From: Candidatus Staskawiczbacteria bacterium
GTDB taxonomy: Bacteria; Patescibacteriota; Minisyncoccia; Minisyncoccales; Staskawiczbacteraceae
Reading direction: 5' to 3'
Length of the DNA: 17,760 nt
Assembly: GCA_903850725.1 (NCBI GenBank)
Contig: CAINMG010000118.1
Coordinates: forward strand, 1 to 17,760
Below are positions 14,273 to 17,760 of this stretch, piece by piece (within the stretch, counting starts at the first letter, position 1; every line of letters begins with the position of its first letter). The translations under genes were made by a program, and so were the position numbers. A model generated the notes under the pieces. That model saw nothing but the letters and a program-made list of their open reading frames with translations, was not told the DNA's origin and searched no databases.

Positions 14273-15234
14273 AACAAAAGAAAATTTTAATTACAGGTGG
14301 AGCAGGATTTATTGGGAGTAATTTGGCCAATGAATTGGCCAGTCAAAACAACAAAGTGATTGTTGTTGATGATTTGTCATCTGGAAAAAAAGATAATTTA
14401 ACCCTTCGAAACGGCTCAGGGCAAGCTAATATTACATTTTACAAAGCAGATGTAAGAAGTAAAAAAATCGCAGAAATTTTTAAAAAAGAAAAACCGCAAA
14501 TTGTTTACCACTTAGCTGCTCGCCCTCTTGTCCAAGATGCTTACAAAAATCCTTATGAGGTAATAGAAGTAAATGTTATGGGAACTGTAAATGTTCTTGA
14601 GGCTTGCAGGAAACAAAAAGGTATTGAATCAATAGTTGTTGTGTCTTCAGATAAAGCTTATGGAAAAGCCAAGGAGTTGCCATATAAAGAAAATCATCCA
14701 TTACAAGGAGATCATCCTTATGATGTGTCAAAATCAGCAGCAGATTTGATAGCAAAAACTTATTTTACAACTTATGGATTACCAATTAAAATAACTAGGT
14801 TTTCAAATGTTTATGGCCCTGGTGATGCTAATTTCTCTAGAATTATTCCAGATATTATTGAGGCTGTAATAAAAAATAAAGAACTTCAGATAAGAAGTGA
14901 CGGCAAAATGATTAGAGAATATACTTATATAAAAGACATTGTTTCAGGTTGCATAAAATTATCAAGCCATAATGCAAATTTTGGAGAGGCTTTTAATTTT
15001 GGATCGGAGAATATATTAAATGTCTTAGATGTGATTAAAAAATCAGAAAGTGCTTTGGGTAAAAAAATAAATTATAAAGTTTTGAATATTACCAAAAATG
15101 AAATTCCAGCTCAATATCTTGATTGGTCGAAAGCAAAAGATATTTTAGGTTGGAAGCCTGAAACTTCAATTGAAAAAGGAATCCAAGAAACCCACGATTG
15201 GTTTAAAAATTATTTTATAAATGAAAAAAAATAA
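14251..15234 (+). CDS. rfbG: CDP-glucose 4,6-dehydratase-like SDR enzyme
   Basis: A 327-aa extended short-chain dehydrogenase. The NAD-binding GGAGFIG lies at 16-22 and the catalytic Tyr-x3-Lys at Y157-K161 (PYDVSK). Before it stands SSDKAYG (132-138); the S/T-D-K triad, rather than T-D-E, is characteristic of CDP-glucose 4,6-dehydratases, and RFSNVYGPGDANFSRIIPD with WKPETSIEKGIQETHDWF support that branch. It would make CDP-4-keto-6-deoxyglucose from the CDP-glucose produced by the preceding gene. ATG 14251 is chosen (22-nt overlap); GTG 14233 and ATG 14260 are also possible, and none has a clear Shine-Dalgarno. It is shorter than classical RfbG (about 360 aa), so a related epimerase or dehydratase on another nucleotide sugar remains possible. 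Confidence 0.75.
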   Translation: MENMERLKQKKILITGGAGFIGSNLANELASQNNKVIVVDDLSSGKKDNLTLRNGSGQANITFYKADVRSKKIAEIFKKEKPQIVYHLAARPLVQDAYKNPYEVIEVNVMGTVNVLEACRKQKGIESIVVVSSDKAYGKAKELPYKENHPLQGDHPYDVSKSAADLIAKTYFTTYGLPIKITRFSNVYGPGDANFSRIIPDIIEAVIKNKELQIRSDGKMIREYTYIKDIVSGCIKLSSHNANFGEAFNFGSENILNVLDVIKKSESALGKKINYKVLNITKNEIPAQYLDWSKAKDILGWKPETSIEKGIQETHDWFKNYFINEKK

Positions 15235-16177
15235 AAAAGTTTTAATAACAGGTGGTGCAGGGTTTATTGGGGCAAATTTTGTTTACAAATTTTTAGAATT
15301 GGGATATAAGGTTTTTGTTTTTGAAAGAAAAGAAGCAAATTTGTGGCGGATTAACAAAATTTTAGACAAAATAAATATGTACTCGCCAAATTTATTAGAC
15401 TACGATGAATTAGGAAAAATTATTCTAGAAATAAAACCAGATATTGTTTTACATTTTGCAACTTATGGCGCATATCAAGGTAGTCAACAAGATATAAATT
15501 TAACAATAGATACAAATTTAAAAGCAACAATAAATTTGATAAACGCCTGTCAAAAAGTAGGCGTTGAATGTTTTATAAATACAGGAACAAATTCTGAATA
15601 TGGAATAAAACAGAAGCCAATGAAAGAAATTGATGTTTTGGAGCCAGATAATCTTTATGCTATAACAAAAACAGCTAGTACTTATTATTGTCAGATGATG
15701 GCAAAAAATTTCAATTTTCCAGTAGTTACAATAAGACCTTTTGCTGTTTATGGTTATTTTGAAGAAAAAGAAAGGCTTATCCCGACAATTTTGAAGTCTT
15801 GCTTGACTGGCTCTGAGCTAAAACTAACAAGACCAAATTCTGTAAGAGATTTTATTTTTATAGAAGATTTGATGAACGGATACTTGCATGTAATTAAAAA
15901 TATTAAAAATATAAAGGGACAAATCTTTAATTTAGGCTCAGGAAAACAAACAAAAATTAAAGATGTAGTGAGTATTGCAAAAAAGAATACAGGATCAAAG
16001 ATAAAACCAGTTTATGGGGGGATGAAAAAAGTGCAAACAGAGCCTAAAAATTGGGTTTCTGATATTTCAAAATCAAAGAAAATATTAAAATGGAAACCTG
16101 CTTATAGTTTAGAGCAAGGTCTTTTAAAAAATATTGAATGGTTCAAGGAAAATTTAGAATTTTATGAAAATAATTAA
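15221..16177 (+). CDS. NAD-dependent sugar reductase/epimerase (SDR family)
   Basis: A 318-aa extended SDR enzyme. TGGAGFIG (10-17) binds the cofactor. TGTNSEYG (121-128) supplies the catalytic Ser/Thr, and YAITK (146-150) the Tyr and Lys. It lacks the D-E or D-K acid pair of dehydratases after the Ser/Thr, which points to a 4-reductase or epimerase. The HFATYGAYQ segment and RDFIFIEDLMNGYLH fit reductases acting on CDP-4-keto-6-deoxyhexoses (RfbJ-like), but also other nucleotide-sugar epimerases. It overlaps the dehydratase-like gene by 14 nt and the transketolase N-subunit gene by 14 nt. In context it would set C4 stereochemistry of the CDP-6-deoxy sugar. The exact product is unknown. Confidence 0.75.
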   Translation: MKKNKKVLITGGAGFIGANFVYKFLELGYKVFVFERKEANLWRINKILDKINMYSPNLLDYDELGKIILEIKPDIVLHFATYGAYQGSQQDINLTIDTNLKATINLINACQKVGVECFINTGTNSEYGIKQKPMKEIDVLEPDNLYAITKTASTYYCQMMAKNFNFPVVTIRPFAVYGYFEEKERLIPTILKSCLTGSELKLTRPNSVRDFIFIEDLMNGYLHVIKNIKNIKGQIFNLGSGKQTKIKDVVSIAKKNTGSKIKPVYGGMKKVQTEPKNWVSDISKSKKILKWKPAYSLEQGLLKNIEWFKENLEFYENN

Positions 16178-16991
16178 TTATAAAGAAATAGCAAAAAAAG
16201 CAAGACTAGAAATATTAAATATGCATTTTTTATCACAGGAATCTCATATTGGTTCTGCTTTTTCTTGTATTGATATTTTAGTTGTTCTTTATTTTAAAAT
16301 TTTGCGTATTAATCCTAAAAACTTTTTAGATGAAAATCGAGACAGGTTTATTTTAAGCAAGAGCCATGCAATTACTGCATTGTATGCAGTATTGGCTCTT
16401 AGGGGATTTTTTAATAAGGAAATTTTAAAAAAATATTGTAAAAATGAAAGTAATTTACCTGGCCATGGTACAAAAGATTCAGTTTGTGGGGTTGAGGTTT
16501 CAACAGGGTCTTTGGGACATGGTTTACCAATGGGAGTTGGCGTCGCTCTATCAGGAAAAATGAATAAAAAAAATTATCGGGTATTTGTATTAATATCTGA
16601 TGGAGAATGTGATGAAGGTTCAACTTGGGAGGCAGCTTTATTTGCCAGTCATCATAAATTAGATAATTTAATAGTTATTATTGATTATAATAAATTTCAG
16701 GCTCTTGGAAAAACTAACGAAATTTTGAATTTAGAGCCATTAAAAGACAAATGGGCATCATTTGGTTGGCATGTCCAGGAAATAGACGGGCATAATTTTA
16801 TAAAAATGGAAGAATTATTTTTATCAAAATCTTTTCAGAAAAATAAACCAACCGTAATAATTGCACATACAGTTAAGGGTAAGGGAGTATCTTTTATGGA
16901 AAATCAGCTTATGTGGCATTATAAATCTCCAAATAAGGAACAATATAATTTGGCAAATAAAGAAATAAAAGATGAAAAAAATATTCATTAA
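16164..16991 (+). CDS. Transketolase, N-terminal (ThDP-binding) subunit
   Basis: A 275-aa stand-alone N-terminal half of transketolase. It binds thiamine diphosphate through the motif from SDGECDEGS (145-153) to IDYNKFQ (173-179), and has the usual SHIGSAFS (27-34), SKSHAITALY, GSLGHGLPMGVGVA and HTVKGKGVSF segments. Split transketolases of this kind occur in many bacteria, both for central metabolism and inside antibiotic or surface-sugar clusters. Here it overlaps the SDR gene by 14 nt and the C-terminal subunit gene by 20 nt, at the end of a CDP-deoxysugar block. I infer that the pair transfers a two-carbon ketol unit to a nucleotide sugar or makes a precursor for one. A housekeeping pentose-phosphate role cannot be excluded. 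Confidence 0.88.
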   Translation: MKIINYKEIAKKARLEILNMHFLSQESHIGSAFSCIDILVVLYFKILRINPKNFLDENRDRFILSKSHAITALYAVLALRGFFNKEILKKYCKNESNLPGHGTKDSVCGVEVSTGSLGHGLPMGVGVALSGKMNKKNYRVFVLISDGECDEGSTWEAALFASHHKLDNLIVIIDYNKFQALGKTNEILNLEPLKDKWASFGWHVQEIDGHNFIKMEELFLSKSFQKNKPTVIIAHTVKGKGVSFMENQLMWHYKSPNKEQYNLANKEIKDEKNIH

Positions 16992-17760
16992 AACTTTAAT
17001 AGATCTAGCTAGAAAAGATAAAGACATATGTCTTTTAACTGGTGATCTTGGATTCTCGGCTTTTGAAGACTTTGCCAAAGAATTTCCTGAAAGGTTTATT
17101 GATTGCGGAGTTGCCGAGCAAAATATGGCAGGAATTGCAGCTGGCCTAGCTTTAAGTGGTAAAAAACCTTATATATATTCAATTGTTCCGTTTATTACTA
17201 TGAGGTGTTTTGAGCAAATTAGAAATGATATTTGCTATCAAAATTTAAATGTTAAAATAATTGGCATTGGGGCTGGTTTTTCTTATGGTGTTTTTGGCTC
17301 TACGCATCATGCAATAGAAGACATCGCAATTCTTCGGCCCTTGCCAAATATAGTTATCTTATCCCCAGCAGATTTGGTTGAGGCTGAAAAGCTAATTAAA
17401 GAATCTTATAAAAATAAAAAACCAACTTATATTAGGTTGGATAAGTCTGAGAATGTTTTAAATAATAATAAAACAAAAATAAAAATTTCACTGCCCAATA
17501 TTATTTCAAAAGGAAATGATGGGATAATTATAGCTACTGGATCCTGTCTTGAGGATGCAATAAATGTTACAAAAAAATTAAAAGAAAACGGTTATGTTTT
17601 TGAACTAGTCAGTTTACATACATTAAAACCAGTTAATCAAAAAAATATTTTAGAGCGATTAAAGAATAAAAAATACTTGTTTGTGGTAGAGGAGCACAGG
17701 GAAATTGGTGGACTTTCTAGTTTAATGAGCGAAATTATTGTAAAATATAATATTAATATT
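16972..17760 (+). CDS. Transketolase, C-terminal subunit (partial, runs off the window)
   Basis: The first 263 residues of the pyrimidine-binding half of a split transketolase; the family is about 310 aa, so most is visible and the 3' end is cut by the window edge. TGDLGF (23-28) opens the domain. The ThDP-activating glutamate is Glu49 in GVAEQNMAGIAAG (47-59). GSTHHAIEDIAILR is also typical, and the C-terminal swivel domain begins near IIIATGS. The start is ATG 16972, inside the end of the N-subunit gene (20-nt overlap), which suggests equal, coupled synthesis of both subunits. It forms the active enzyme only with the preceding gene product; the sugar acceptor is unknown. Confidence 0.88.
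   Translation, partial: MKKIFIKTLIDLARKDKDICLLTGDLGFSAFEDFAKEFPERFIDCGVAEQNMAGIAAGLALSGKKPYIYSIVPFITMRCFEQIRNDICYQNLNVKIIGIGAGFSYGVFGSTHHAIEDIAILRPLPNIVILSPADLVEAEKLIKESYKNKKPTYIRLDKSENVLNNNKTKIKISLPNIISKGNDGIIIATGSCLEDAINVTKKLKENGYVFELVSLHTLKPVNQKNILERLKNKKYLFVVEEHREIGGLSSLMSEIIVKYNINI

Overview
The window is AT-rich and gene-dense, and looks like a surface-glycan locus of a Candidate Phyla Radiation (Patescibacteria, probably Parcubacteria-like) bacterium. That assignment is an inference. It rests on the giant secreted Thr/Ser/Ala-rich protein with an N-terminal peptidoglycan-binding domain, the absence of recognisable Shine-Dalgarno sequences before almost every gene, very tight or overlapping genes, and the overall gene flavour. 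TGA acts as a normal stop in two genes, so the TGA-as-glycine code of Gracilibacteria/SR1 does not apply. No rRNA, tRNA or CRISPR array was seen.

Layout. (1) 13-3324 (+): a 1103-aa S-layer-like exported protein, closed by a hairpin terminator at 3386-3417. (2) 3419-3913: a compact 495-bp cassette holding one minus-strand GxxExxY-family gene. It is bracketed almost to the base by tracts of a CGCTGA(T) repeat at 11-12-nt steps, in inverted orientation, whose outer ends form a 17/18 inverted repeat. (3) 3903-6158 (-): a membrane O-antigen ligase/Wzy/PglL-type protein with a C-terminal TPR domain. Its last codons and stop lie inside the repeat tract, and two further repeat tracts are translated in frame within its loops. 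(4) 6159-6348: a divergent intergenic region with AT-rich palindromes and a good sigma70-type promoter facing right. (5) 6349 to the window end (+): thirteen genes with gaps of 0-5 nt or overlaps, apparently one operon.

How the operon works together. It starts with an AAA ATPase/DUF4143 protein and a small HxGH nucleotidyltransferase. Next come HisF-like, HisH-like and PP-loop N-acetyl sugar amidotransferase genes, the three-protein set known to turn an acetamido group of a sugar into an acetamidino group. They are followed by NeuA-, NeuB- and NeuC-type genes for a CMP-activated nonulosonic (sialic/legionaminic-like) acid. The last visible block is glucose-1-phosphate cytidylyltransferase, a CDP-glucose 4,6-dehydratase-like protein, a second SDR reductase/epimerase and a split transketolase pair, the second subunit being cut by the window edge. 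I infer two special sugars: an amidinated nonulosonic acid, and a CDP-linked 6-deoxyhexose that may be extended by a transketolase-borne two-carbon unit. The divergent ligase and the Thr/Ser-rich surface protein are plausible transfer enzyme and acceptor. No glycosyltransferase or flippase gene is inside the window, so the glycan structure cannot be deduced.
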